From positions 391,666 to 453,665 of the forward strand of contig CAUYUJ010000670.1 in NCBI GenBank assembly GCA_963575745.1: DNA of 62,000 nt. Reading direction: 5' to 3'. The notes beneath the pieces are model-generated. The model worked only from the letters and a program-made list of their open reading frames with translations. It was not told where the DNA came from and did no database searches. The stretch is from Prorocentrum cordatum. Its lineage: Eukaryota > Sar > Dinophyceae > Prorocentrales > Prorocentraceae. Position numbers and translations under genes: made by a program. Below, in pieces: positions 32,259 through 42,913 of the stretch (positions are counted from its first letter, which is position 1; each line of letters opens with the position of its first letter).

Positions 32259-33238
32259 GGTTGGCGCCCACCCTACTGGACAAGATGACTACACTTCTTG
32301 CGGCCAGCTCTGGTGTTTCCACAACCCTTTTGATCCAACTGTCAACGTGCGCCAGCCCCTCACGTGCTGATCGTGAATGGGCTCCAATGAAAATTCAGCT
32401 CAACTTCTTGTGCTTGCACAAAAGCCTTCAACAGGTACTCATGCTGGATGGCTGTAGCTCAAGAGCGCGAGGGAGAGAGGCGAGGCGAGAAGAGGGGATT
32501 AAAACCTCGGTAGCCGAAAGCCACGGGAGCAGCGTGTTTGAGCGCACATGTGCGACAACACACATCTGCTGCTCCCACCCTGTTGCCCCACCGTGCTCAC
32601 CGAACACTACCATTCACGAGCTGATGAAACCATGTCAGCACTAAGGTTGAGGGCCACCCTACTGGACAAGATGACTACACTTCTTGCTGCCAGCTCTGGT
32701 GTTTCCGTAACACTTCTGATGCATCTGTCAACGTGCGCCGGCCTCCCACGTGCTGATCGTGAGGGGCTCCAAAGAAATGCTCAGCTCAACTTCTTGTGCT
32801 TGCACAGAGGCCTTCAACAGGTACTCATGCTGGATGGATGTAGCTCAAGAGCGCGAGGGAGGGAGGCGAGGCGAGAAGAGGGGATTAAAACCTCGGTAGC
32901 CGAAAGCCTCGGGAAGGGCGTGCTTGAGCATACATGTGCGACAACACACATCTGCTGCTCCCACCCTGTTGCCCCACCGTGCTCACCGAACACTACCATT
33001 CACGAGCTGATGAAACCATGTCAGCACTAAGGTTGGCGCCCACCCTACTGGACAAGATGACTACACTTCTTGCTGCCAGCTCTGGTGTTTCCACAATCCT
33101 TCTGATGCATCTGTCAACGTGCGCCGGCCCCTCACGTGCTGGTCGTGAGGGGCTCCAAAGAAAAGCTCAGCTCAATTTCTTCTGCTTGCAGAACGTATTT
33201 CGAAATGTACGAATGCTTGATGACTGTAGCTCAAGAGT
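32259..33238. repeat. 386-bp tandem repeat, about 2.5 copies
   Basis: Units start GGTTGGCGCCCACCCTACTG at 32259, 32645 and 33031 (exactly 386 bp apart) and are highly similar. The third diverges after about 33195 and ends near 33238. Open frames of ~120-160 codons run through the units on the + strand (for example LLDKMTTLLAASSGVS), but I recognise no domain. The units could be a tandem gene fragment or a young satellite. Confidence 0.85.
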
Positions 33239-34439
33239 GATCACCACCACCTGCACCCGCACGCGGAGTCAAAACCAGACTGCCATTAGCATCGGACCAC
33301 CTTAGCCCTGATGTGTTGTCGCCCGCAAACGCTCTGCGGACCAAAGAGGACTGTGCCAGAGGGACTGGCAAGAAGAAAAACAGGATGTGACGGACGATGC
33401 GTGCCGCCCACACCTTGGCACGCCGATTGAGCCTCCGCGAAAATCCTGACGGGAGGGAGGGGGAGCCCCAGAGCGCCTCGGGGCCAACGTCAAGGTCGGG
33501 TTCTGGGAACGTTTGAAGAGCCAGCTGATGAAGCCTGTCGTTGATGCTGGCGGCCTCAGCTGCCTCATTGAGGCCGAGGATCCCCCAACGAGGATTGGGC
33601 CACTGAGGGCGGAAAGAGACTGCGACGACCCTCCATGCAATCCCGACGTGGCCGTTGGGAAGCCAGCGGACGCAAACTTTCACAAGCTGATACAGCTCTT
33701 GTGAGCACCAAAAGGCGACCAAAAGTGTCAGCATCGCGTGCTGCTGGTTCGGCTAGGACATCTGCCCAGCTGGCCCGAACTGCCCACAATGTCAACATCC
33801 AGCAGGACCACGCCTCGCCATGCTGCCTTGATAACTCCGACGGAGCCGTCGGTGACTGCTGACACAAATTTGGCGGCACTGGTGCTGACGCTAGCTCCCG
33901 CCGTCACGATCTTGCTGGCGCTGACCCCACCTCCTGGGCCACGTCGGTCATGACGTCCAGGCCCCGCACGGCGTTGGGGAACAGGGCGGACGGCAGCGGG
34001 CTGATGAACATGGAGCCCAGGAACACCTTGGCCAGCAGCCCTCCCAACGGCAGCCACCTGCGCACCAGGCCCAGGCCCAGCTTGCACTTAGGCGACTTGG
34101 CCATCCTTTGGCGCCCCGTAGAGCTTCGGCCTTGGCAGCTGCGGCTGGTAGACGACCTGCCGAGGCTGTCCGGGCCAAGGCGGCACTTGCGGCAGCGCCC
34201 GGTGGTGGCCCATGGCCAGCCCACCCGTGGGCGGTGGGGTCGCTGCTCGCGGCACTTGCTGCGGGGAGGCTGGCGGCTTCGCTGGGCCCGCCCTTGGGCT
34301 CGGCACGAAGTCCCAGCTCGCCTCGGACTCTCCTCCCGACTCCTCGCGTGCTGCTTTGGCCTTGGCCGCCATTTGCCTTGGCGCTGACCGTCGAAAGCGG
34401 CGCGAAACTCCTGGCGCCAGTGTCGGGCCGCCCAAACGA

Positions 34440-35235
34440 GGGCGGCTTGGAGGCCTGCTCTGCGTAAGGCCGTGCCAACCTGAAACGCTTGAACCACATC
34501 GATGTAGATGCGCAGCGAGCTATCGACCCTCCACCTCCCCGTCTCCCTGATGGTCTCGAAAGGGACTCCTAGGGCTGCTGATTCTGAGGCAAACCCTGCA
34601 CGGGGACTGTTGGGGCCCCAGCCGACGTCCAGGTGGCACGTGGCCTGCGCGACCTTAATGAGGCCACGGTAGTAGACAAGGGACAGGAAAGAGGCGAGCT
34701 CCAGGAGGCGTAGCACGACAGAGCACCCCGAGGCCTTCAGCAGGGCCCCGACCTTCCTCCTGGGAAGACACGGACTGCGGGCGCTTGGCCTTCGTCATGG
34801 CACGGATACCCAAGCCAACCACGATTGGTCCCAAGCCCCCTGGATAGCCCCAGTCCGCTGGGAGGGTGGTATCATCTGACTCCACGCCGAGCATTTCGTT
34901 GGGTCTCAAACCGAAGCGTCCTTGGAGCACGATGCCGAAGCCCAGACGTGCTTCGCCTCTAGCACACAAATGGACGCTGTGGACACGCATCCACGCACAC
35001 ACACACACATGTCACTGACGATGGGGACGGTGTGCCTCGGCTGGTGGTCGTAGTCCCAGCCCTTGAGGGCCTCTCTCGCGCGACGCAACCTCCCCTGCAT
35101 ACGCGGGAAACAGAGCTCAATCGTTGCCACGAGCAGGGAGAATCTGGATTTGGTCAGGTCCACGGAAACCGATCCTCCGAATGTCTGGAAATCCATGATG
35201 GCATCATCCCTTTCATCGGGGGTGAAAGGCTCCAC
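34440..35235 (-). pseudogene. Tyrosine recombinase of retroelement 3
   Basis: The N-terminal part has LCFPRMQGRLRRAREALKGW, as in the core-binding domain. Then GRFGLRPNEMLGVESDDTTL (about 34925-34866) gives the first catalytic Arg. In a later frame, NSPRAGFASESAALGVPFET and GRWRVDSSLRIYIDVVQAF (34620-34480) give the second box and Tyr region. Two frame changes, plus a TG-rich stretch near 34985-35010 that may be an intron or insertion, break it. Confidence 0.7.
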
Positions 35236-35283
35236 CCCCTCCTTCTCACATCACAAGACAGAAGCTGCCATTGTCTCTTTATA
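35187..35283. repeat. ~96-bp direct repeat, left copy
   Basis: Shares GAAATCCATGATGGC...TCATCGGGGGTGAAA...TTGTCTCTTTATA with 36514-36609 (about 92% identical by eye). It lies inside the retroelement 3 recombinase reading frame (FTPDERDDAIMDF on the minus strand). Confidence 0.85.
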
Positions 35284-35286
35284 TTG

Positions 35287-36042
35287 TAGAGGCCTCCGGC
35301 CGGTGCCGCCGATCCGGGATGCTCCCGGCGTTTCGGGGGCATCTTGGGTTCTCCTTGGGACCTTCTTGGGCCGTGCGAAGTCCGTTTTGGGCGTCAGTTG
35401 GGTTCGTTCTGGGGCTCTCTTGGGCCGGTTCGGGGACGGTGGCGACGACGACAACGACGACGACGAAGAGGCGAAACCATTGACGAGCTTTTGTCTTGTA
35501 ACGCGCTTGTTCAAACGTAAGTGGTTTGGAAACAGCTTGGAGGTATTGCGCGGGCTTCTTGAGGAGCCTCTACGACGCATCTTCGAGGCCTCCTGGGGGG
35601 GCATCTTGGAGGTGATTGTTGAGCCTCTTGGGGGCCTTTTGGGTTTCTTGGGGGGTATGCAGGAGGCGTCCTGGAGGCCTCCTGGGGATGTGTAGAAGGT
35701 AATTTCAAGCCTTCGGGGGCGCTTTTGGTTGCCTTTTGGGGGCCTCTTGAGGGCGGCTTGGAGCCTCTCGGGGTTTATTGGGGACCCCTAGGGCCATGGT
35801 GGTGCCTCCTGGGCGCCTCTTCAGCCGTCTTCGGCCCTTCTGGGGCCGTCATGGAGCCCTCTTGGGCGCTTCCTGGGCCCGTCCTGGGGCCCGCTTGGGC
35901 TGTCTTGGGGGCCTCCCGGGCCGTCTTGGGCCCTTCTCGGGCCGACGTGGGGCCCTCTTCAGAGCCTCACGGCCTGTTTTGGAGGTCTCTTGGGCCGCGT
36001 TGGACACTGCGAGGGACGAAGAAGCGAAAATACAAAAAAATG
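35287..36042 (+). repeat. Insertion with GGCCGGTGCCGCCGA head and CTTGGGGCC arrays
   Basis: The head begins at AGGCCTCCGGCCGGTGCCGC (about 35289). Arrays of CTTGGGGCC-like units follow at 35325-35440 and 35540-36005, ending with GAAGCGAAAATAC just left of MITE 1. It lies between the two 96-bp direct repeats. Confidence 0.6.
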
Positions 36043-36210
36043 TACACCTTAGGCGATGCTTAAGAAAACTTAAGTTTTCGGCCAGAGTCTCGATTATTCT
36101 TAACGTTTCAATGTAAATCTTAAGATTGTAATGGAAATTGTGGGTTTTATTCAAATTCTGAGACTGTGAATTTCTTAACCCATGATCTCTTAAGCATTTC
36201 GCAGGGTGTA
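36043..36210. mobile_element. MITE 1 (168 bp, TA-flanked)
   Basis: AT-rich island with terminal inverted repeats: CACCTTAGGCGATGCTTAAG at the left and CTTAAGCATTTCGCAGGGTG at the right, with a TA on each side. About 85% identical to MITE 2 and the same length. TA flanks suggest Tc1/mariner-type mobilisation; no transposase is encoded. Confidence 0.85.
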
Positions 36211-36513
36211 CGTTTTCCGAAGGGAATGGTACTCCAGATTTCGTAATAAAAGGGAGGGGGTCTGGACCCTCCAGGACAAGCCATTTCAGACATCCCCCGT
36301 GGGAGAAGCCTCCAAAACATCGCCCCCAGACCCCCCAGGCCCTCCAAGATAGCCTGGAAGAGACCCCCCCGGAGCTCCGATTTTGCCACCAAACTTGATT
36401 CGGACCCCCCCCCCCTTCCCCTTGACCCCGGCAGAGCCAACCCCCCCAGCAGAGCTGAAGCTCAAGAAATAAGGCTCAGGCTATATCTGAGGGTCTTTGA
36501 AACTCACACGCCA

Positions 36514-36609
36514 GAAATCCATGATGGCGTCGTCCCATTCATCGGGGGTGAAAAGCTCCACCCCCTCCTTCTCACATCACAAGACAAAAGCTACCATTGT
36601 CTCTTTATA
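36514..36609. repeat. ~96-bp direct repeat, right copy
   Basis: Partner of 35187-35283. Minus-strand frame FTPDEWDDAIMDF, then diverging. Confidence 0.85.
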
Positions 36610-36649
36610 CTTAGAAAATGTTGAGGCTGTGGCCAGACTTTCCTCATGC

Positions 36650-37322
36650 ACATCAGCTAATTCTGGACGACTCGAACCTTATCTGCCGAGTCGATCGGGT
36701 CCCCCATCTGGCCCTCCAATACCTCCTTCCATGTCTTACTCCTAGATACCCAGTCGGCGGACATCCGCCACGTCTCAACTCACGGCAGCAGTAGGCGCAT
36801 CTCAGCTGCAGCACACCGAGCACATCGCTGGCGGAGTAGGTAGTTGAGGGGCCCTGCTGATGACCTCCCAGACGAGCATGGCACATTATCTTCCATGGAG
36901 ACGATCTTGGAACGGAAAAATCCCTCGACCTGGACAACCCTCTCCAACAACAGGACAACCGCACTCATCGCCCCGATGGTGATCTGCTCCTCCTATTTCC
37001 GCCTACCTGTTGCAACGGGTACCCAGGGCCTGTTCACCTCCCAGATCTCTTCCGGGATGGAGCTGACGGGCTGATGGGGAGAGTAGGGACCAGGAAACGA
37101 GACGCCCGATCGAGGATCTTTTGCGCATGGCCCAAGCGGGCCAGCGCGGCGAGGCTTGGCCTGGTCCCCGACTCCCAGAGCATCCTGGCCTCCGACTCCG
37201 TCATGGCGGCGGCGACGATCCCGTAGCCCCCGCAGTCGAGGCCGCTCGACCCCTCGGCGTCCGGCGTCCGTGGCGTAAACCACGTTCGAGATGGGCGCCC
37301 CGAGGTCCACGTAGAGCCCCAT
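36650..37322 (-). pseudogene. RNase H of retroelement 3
   Basis: YVDLGAPISNVVYATDA (37310-37260) gives the first acidic residue of a DIRS-type RNase H. A one-base frame change leads to EGSSGLDCGGYGIVAAAM, equivalent to SEGASVADNGGFGIV of element 2. Further on, SMEDNVPCSSGRSSAGPLNY and WRMSADWVSRS (36900-36700) match the later boxes. Confidence 0.65.
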
Positions 37323-37327
37323 GAGCC

Positions 37328-37495
37328 TACACCTTAGGCGATGCTTAAGAAAACCTAAAGTTTCGTCCAGAGTCTCGATTATTCTTAACTTTTCAATGTA
37401 AATCCCAAGATGTTAATAGAAGTTCGGGGTTTTATTCAAATTCGCAGACTCTGAATTTCTTAACCCATGATTTCTTGAGCATTTCGCAGGGTGTA
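37328..37495. mobile_element. MITE 2 (168 bp, TA-flanked), inserted in retroelement 3
   Basis: Same TIRs and length as MITE 1. Removing it with one TA rejoins the minus-strand frame WNVMRRRLMGLYVDLG exactly, which fixes both its borders and the TA target duplication. Confidence 0.9.
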
Positions 37496-38139
37496 CGCCT
37501 CATCACATTCCAATCCCTATGGGCACTGGGCCACCAATGACGCGAGCCCCTGGGGCCCATCAGCCCCTCGTCTTGACGGGCAAACCGGAAGCTGTGTTGT
37601 GGGGCCGCAAGCCAGTGACGGGTCAGCAAGGCCGCCCACACCCAGACACCCAGCAGCGACGGCACGGCTTCCGAGGGGACCCGAGGGCGCTTCTCCAAGA
37701 AGAAGCATGGCCTCGTACAGGATGGCTGCCTTCTTTGGGGGGAGCCTGAGCCTAGCAGGGCGCTGCTGTCCCATGTCTAGCTCCCCGGACTCACTGCGGT
37801 CAGTGACTTTGAAGCCGATCTTAAGTAGCTGGTCGGCGGCCCTATGCATGTAGTAGTTCGTGGCCCCCCCTCCGAGCCCACCTGGTCGGCCCCGTTAGAC
37901 ATCAAGAGGCCGTCATCGATGTACAAAAAGAACTTACGTATGTCCTGAATGTCTGAGTCGGTGTGTTTCGTCTTGACGCTGTTCTCGTTGAACACGTGGA
38001 GCCCCCTCCCGTCCCGCTGGCTGCAGGGCCTGGACCACTGCGACAGGCGGGTCGAAACAAGAGGCTCCACAGCATCGGCAAGCGGTCGGCCGCCCCCTCG
38101 GCGTATGCCGAGGAGACTCCGTATAACGCACGACGCCAA
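37496..38139 (-). pseudogene. Reverse transcriptase of retroelement 3
   Basis: FFLYIDDGLLMSNGADQV carries the YxDD active site (37912-37923 on the + strand). A second frame follows with AADQLLKIGFKVTDRSESGE and LRLPPKKAAILYEAM, and a third with AVPSLLGVWVWAALLTRHW. Together these are the palm, thumb and connection of DIRS-like RTs. At least two frameshifts; nothing 5' of the palm is recognisable, probably because the macrosatellite begins near 38340. Confidence 0.7.
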
Positions 38140-38339
38140 GAAGCGGCAAAGGCAAGAGGGATAGGTGGCCAGCCGCGTGGTAGCAAACCTCGTCCTCCTC
38201 TCCTCCTTCGGTAACCGTCCGATGCTTTGATGATGCTTGTGCTGATCATCGCAGCGGCGCTCACCCTTTCACGGTCCGTCGGCGGTGCCAGACGTCCTCG
38301 GAACATCAGAAACTGAGCTCGCCCACGAAATTCAGCGAA

Positions 38340-41300
38340 TCGTTGGAAATTGCCGCTTCGCTCAAGACATCCTCGAAACATTGAGATGCTGACGCCGTGT
38401 GATTGAGACGTTGTTTGTTAAACATGAGGCTCTCTCTCTCTCTCGAGATTTCCTCGGAGAACGGCACTCGCAGCACTTTGCTCGAGGTCCTGTCTCCCCC
38501 GTCTCTTCCGTCTCCTCCGTCTCTGAGGTCTCCGTCTCCTCCGTCTCCGAGGTCTCCTCCGTCTCTGAGGTCTCCTCCGCCTCTCCTCCGTCTTCACCGT
38601 CGCCTCCGTTATCCTCCTCCTCCCGTTCCCCCTCCTCCTCCTCCTCCTCCTCCTCCTCCTCCTTTCTTCTTCTCCTCCTCCTCCTCCTCCTCCTCCTCCT
38701 CCTCCTCCTCCTCCTCCTCCTCCTCCTCCTCCTCTCTGCTCCGCCTGTGAGGTCCATTCCGTCTCCTCCATCTCTTCCGTCTCCTCCGTCTCTGAGGTCT
38801 CCTCCGTCTCGGAGGTTTCGTCCGTCCCTGAGGTCTCTTCCGTCGTCTTTGAGGTCTCCTCCGTCTCTGTGGTTCTCGAGGTCTCTGAGTCTCTGAGGCC
38901 GCTGAGGTCGAGGATCCGTCTCTGAGGTCTCTTCCGTCTCTGAGGTCTCGTCCGTCTCTGAGGTCTCTTCCGTCTCTGAGGTCTCCTCCGTCTCTGAGGT
39001 CTCCTCCGTCTCTGAGCTCTTCTCCATCCCCTCCGTTTCCGTCTCCTCCCCCCCTCCTCGTCGTCCTCCTCTTTCTCCTCCTCTTCCTCCTCCTCTTCCT
39101 CCTCCTCCCCCTCGTCCCCCTCCTCCTCCCCCTCCTCCTCCTCCTCCTCCTTTTCCCCCCCAGCCAACGCTATACATGGCAACCTTCGGGACATTTTGAG
39201 AATCCTCCGATTGCGCCCCATGTGCGCACATCGGTGTTGGGTGCAAGTCTGTGCGCAAGTGCGCGCGCGAGCTCAGAGAAGCGGCGTTTCCCGTTCTTGT
39301 CCGGAAAGGTTCCCCTCAAAATGGCCGTTTCGTTCGAGACATCCCCGAAACATTGAGATGTTGAAATCGTATGTTTGAGACGCCTTTCGTTAAACATGAG
39401 CTCTCGCTCGGGACATCCTCGGACATTGAGCTACTGAATTCGCTCACGAAATTCTGCGAATCGTTGGAAATTGCCGTTTCGCTCACGACATCCTCGAGCA
39501 ATTGAGATGTTGAAGCCGTGTGATTAAGACGTCTGTTGTTAAACATGAGGCTCTCGCTCGAGACATCCTCGGAAAACGGCACTCGCAGCACTTAGCTCGA
39601 GGTTCTGCCTCCTCCGTCTCTTCCGTCTCCCCCGTCTCTTCCGTCTCCTCCGTCTTTGAGGTCTCCGTCTCCTCCGTCTTTGATGTCTCCGCTGTCCCTG
39701 AGGTCTCCTCCGTCTTTTTTCCGTCTCCTCCGTCATCCTCCTCCTTCTCATCTTCCTTCCTCCTCCTCCTTTCTTCTTCGCCTCGGAGGTCTCCTTCGTC
39801 CCTGAGGTCTCCTCCGTCTCTGAGGTCTCCTCCGTCTCTGCGGTCTCTTCCGTTTCTGAGGTCTCCTCCGTCTTTGAGGTTTGTTTTTGTCTCTGAGGTC
39901 TCTTCCGTCTCTGAGGTCTCTTCCGTCTCTGAGGTCTCTTCCCTCTCTGAAGTTTCTGAGGTCTCTTCCGTCTCTGAGGTCTCTTCCGTCTCTGAGGTCT
40001 CCTCCGTCTCCGAAGTCTCGTCACTTCCGTCTCTGAGGTCTCTTCCGTCTGTGAAGTTTCCTCGTCTGTGAGATCTCCTCCAGGGACATCCTCGAACAAT
40101 TGGGATATTAAAGCCGTGTCGTTAAGAAGTCTGTTGTTAAACACGAGGCTCTCGCTAGAGTCATCCTCGGAAAACAGCACTCGCAGCATCTTAGCTCGAG
40201 GTCCTGTTTCCTCCGTCTCTCCCGTCTCCTCCGTCTCTGATGTCTCCGTCTCCTCCGTCTCTGAGGTCTCCTCCGTCTCCGAGGTCTCCGTTTCTCGTCC
40301 GTCTCCTCCGTTTTCTCCGTCATCTTCTTCTTCCTCGTCTTCCTCCTCCTCTCCCTCCTCCTCCTCCTCCTCCTCCTCCTCCTCCTCTTCCCCATTCTCT
40401 TCCTCCATCGCGCGCGCGCGCCGTGCAACCCCCCCGCCCGTCGCCCCCATGCTACATCCCGCACGCGCGCCGCGCGTCCCCCCCGCCACTCGCCCCCATA
40501 ACACATCCCGCGCGCACGCCGTACATTCCCACCGCCTTTCGCCCCCATAACACATCCCGCACGCGCGCCGCACATCCCCCCTCCCGTCGCTCCCATACCA
40601 CAACCCTGCACACGCGCGCACACGCGCATACAGCCGCTCACTCGGGCGCATACACAGGCACGCGCACATACACGCACGCTCGGACCAGAGTAACCACAGC
40701 AACCACAGGCAACCACTAAGCTCGGAGAAGCAACCACTAATCCCGCTCTCCGCGCGCGACGCGAGTTCTGGCGAACTCTCTGTGGGGAAGGCGCTCGGGG
40801 CCCCCTCCCCCCCGCGCGATCCCCGGCTAGTCGACCGCGGGGGGTTCGCGTGGCAGCAGCAGCAACAGCAGCAGCAGCAGGAGGAGTGGGGGGAGGAAAA
40901 GAGGCAGATGATGTCGAAGAGAGGAAGGAGGAGGAGGAGGAGGAGGAGGAGGAGGAGGAGGAGGAGGAGGAGGAAGGAGGGGAGGAGGAAAAGGATGGGG
41001 AGGAGGCAAGGCCAGCGCGGCAGACCATGACGGAAGACCAGCGCGGCGCGCCAGCGCGGAGTTTTTTGGCGTGTTCAACCAGACGTTGTCTGACAAGTTT
41101 TGTGTACAAAGCGGCGCTTCCCAGTTCCGCCCAGTCAAGTTCCCCTCAATTTTGTCGTTTCGCTTGACACATATTCGAAACATTGTAATGGTGAAGTCGT
41201 ATGGTCGAGGCGCCTTTCGTTAAAAGTGAAGATCTCGCTCGAGACGTCCTCGAACAACGAGTTTCTTTGCTCGCTCACGATATTCAGCGAATCGCTGTAA

Positions 41301-42861
41301 ATCGCAGTTTCGCTTGAGACGTCCTCGAACAATTGAGATGTCGAGGCCGTGAGGTTAAGACGTTGTTCGTGACGCATGAGGCTCTCGCTAGAGACATCCT
41401 CGGAAAGCGGCACTCGCAGCATCTTAGCTCGAGGTCCAGTCTCCTCCGTCTCTTCCGTCTTCTCCGTTTCTGCGGTCTCCTCCGCATATGAGGTGTCTTC
41501 CGTCTCCTCCGTTTCTGAGGTCACCTCCTTTTCTCGTCTGTCGCCTCCGTCTCTTCCGTCAGTATCCTCTTATTCCTCCTTCGTTTCCTCCTCATTCTCT
41601 TCCTTTTTCATCACGCGCGCAAGCCGTGCATCCCCTCCGCCCGTCGCCCCTATAACACACCCAGGCACGCGCGTTGTGCATCCCGCCCACCCGTGGCCCC
41701 CATTACACTTCCCGCACGCACGCCGCGCACCCCCCCCGGCCGTCTGCCCCATGACCCATCCCGCACGCACGCCGCACATTCCCCCTGCCCGTCGCCCCCG
41801 TGACGCATTCCGCACGCACGCCGCACATCCCCCGTCCCGTCACTCCTATAAAACACAACCCCGCGCGCACGCGCGCACGCAGCCGCTCACACGGGCGCAT
41901 ACACAGGCACGCGCACATACACGCACGCTCGGGCCAGAGTAACCACAGCAACCACAGGCAACCACTAAGCTCGGCGAAGCAACCACACGAACCCCGCTCT
42001 CCGCGCGCGGCGCGAGTTCTGGCAAACTCTATGTGGGGAGGGCGCTCGGGCGCCCCCACCCCCCGCGCGACCCCTGGCTAATCGTCTGCGGGGGGGGGGG
42101 GGGCGCGCGGCAGCAACGGCAGCAACGGCAGCGGCGGCAGGAGGAGTGGGAGAAGGGAAAGAGGCAGATGACGTGGAAGAGAGGGAGGAGGAAGAGAGGA
42201 AGGAGAGGAGGAGGAGAAGTATCGGGAGGAGGCAAGGCCAGCGCGGCAAACCAGCAACGCAGACCAGCACGGCGCGCCAGCGCGGAGTTCTTTGGCGTGT
42301 TCAACCAGACGTTATTTGACAAGCCTTGTGGGCAAAGCGGCGCTTCACGTTCTTGCCCAGCCAGGTTCCCCTCAATCTGGCCGTTTCGCCGGAGACATCC
42401 TCAAACAAGTGAGATGTTGAAGCCGTGCGGTCCAGACGTCTTTTGTTAGACATGGGGCTGTCGCTCGAGACTTCTTCGGACAATGAGCAACTGATCTCGC
42501 TGGAATTCATTGAATCGTTGGAAATTGCCGTTTCGCCCGAGACATCCTCGAACAATTGAGAAGTGGAGGCCGTGAGGTTAAGACGTCGTTTGTTAAACAA
42601 TGAGGCTCTCGCTAGAAACATCTTCGGATAACGGCATTCGCAGCATTTTAGTTCGAGGTCCTGTCTCCTCCGTCTCTGAGGTCTCCTCCGTCTTTGAGGT
42701 TTCCGTCCGTCCGCTCCGTCTCTGAGGTCTCCTCCGTCTCTGAGGCCTCTTCCGTCCCTCGTCTGTCTTCTCCGTCTTTTCCGTCATCTACCTTATTCTC
42801 CTGTTCCCTCTCCTCCTCTTCCTCCTCTTCCTCCTCATCATCATCATCGTCATCGTCATCG

Positions 42862-42913
<52 letters not shown>

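Larger units (their letters stand above)
33900..38150 (-). mobile_element. Retroelement 3: minus-strand YR retroelement, interrupted
   Basis: On the minus strand the order is RT (38139-37500), RNase H (37322-36650), tyrosine recombinase (35235-34440). MITE 2 splits RT from RNase H, and a ~1.2-kb insertion flanked by a 96-bp direct duplication separates RNase H from the recombinase. RT has YIDD where element 2 has YVDN, so this is a different lineage. No methyltransferase is seen downstream (34440-33300), only Arg/Ser-rich sequence and one hydrophobic stretch. No terminal repeats found. Confidence 0.75.

Noticed and set aside
32440-32470. Spliced-leader relic (TGTAGCTCAAG)
   Set aside because: Only a partial match to the end of the dinoflagellate spliced leader, and part of the 386-bp repeat.
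38362-39258. Long Glu/Arg-rich and Ser/Pro-rich frames, also at 39539-41109, 42648-43265 and 43853-45109
   Set aside because: They follow (TCC)n and CCGTCTCTGAGGTCTCC repeats on both strands and have no domain.
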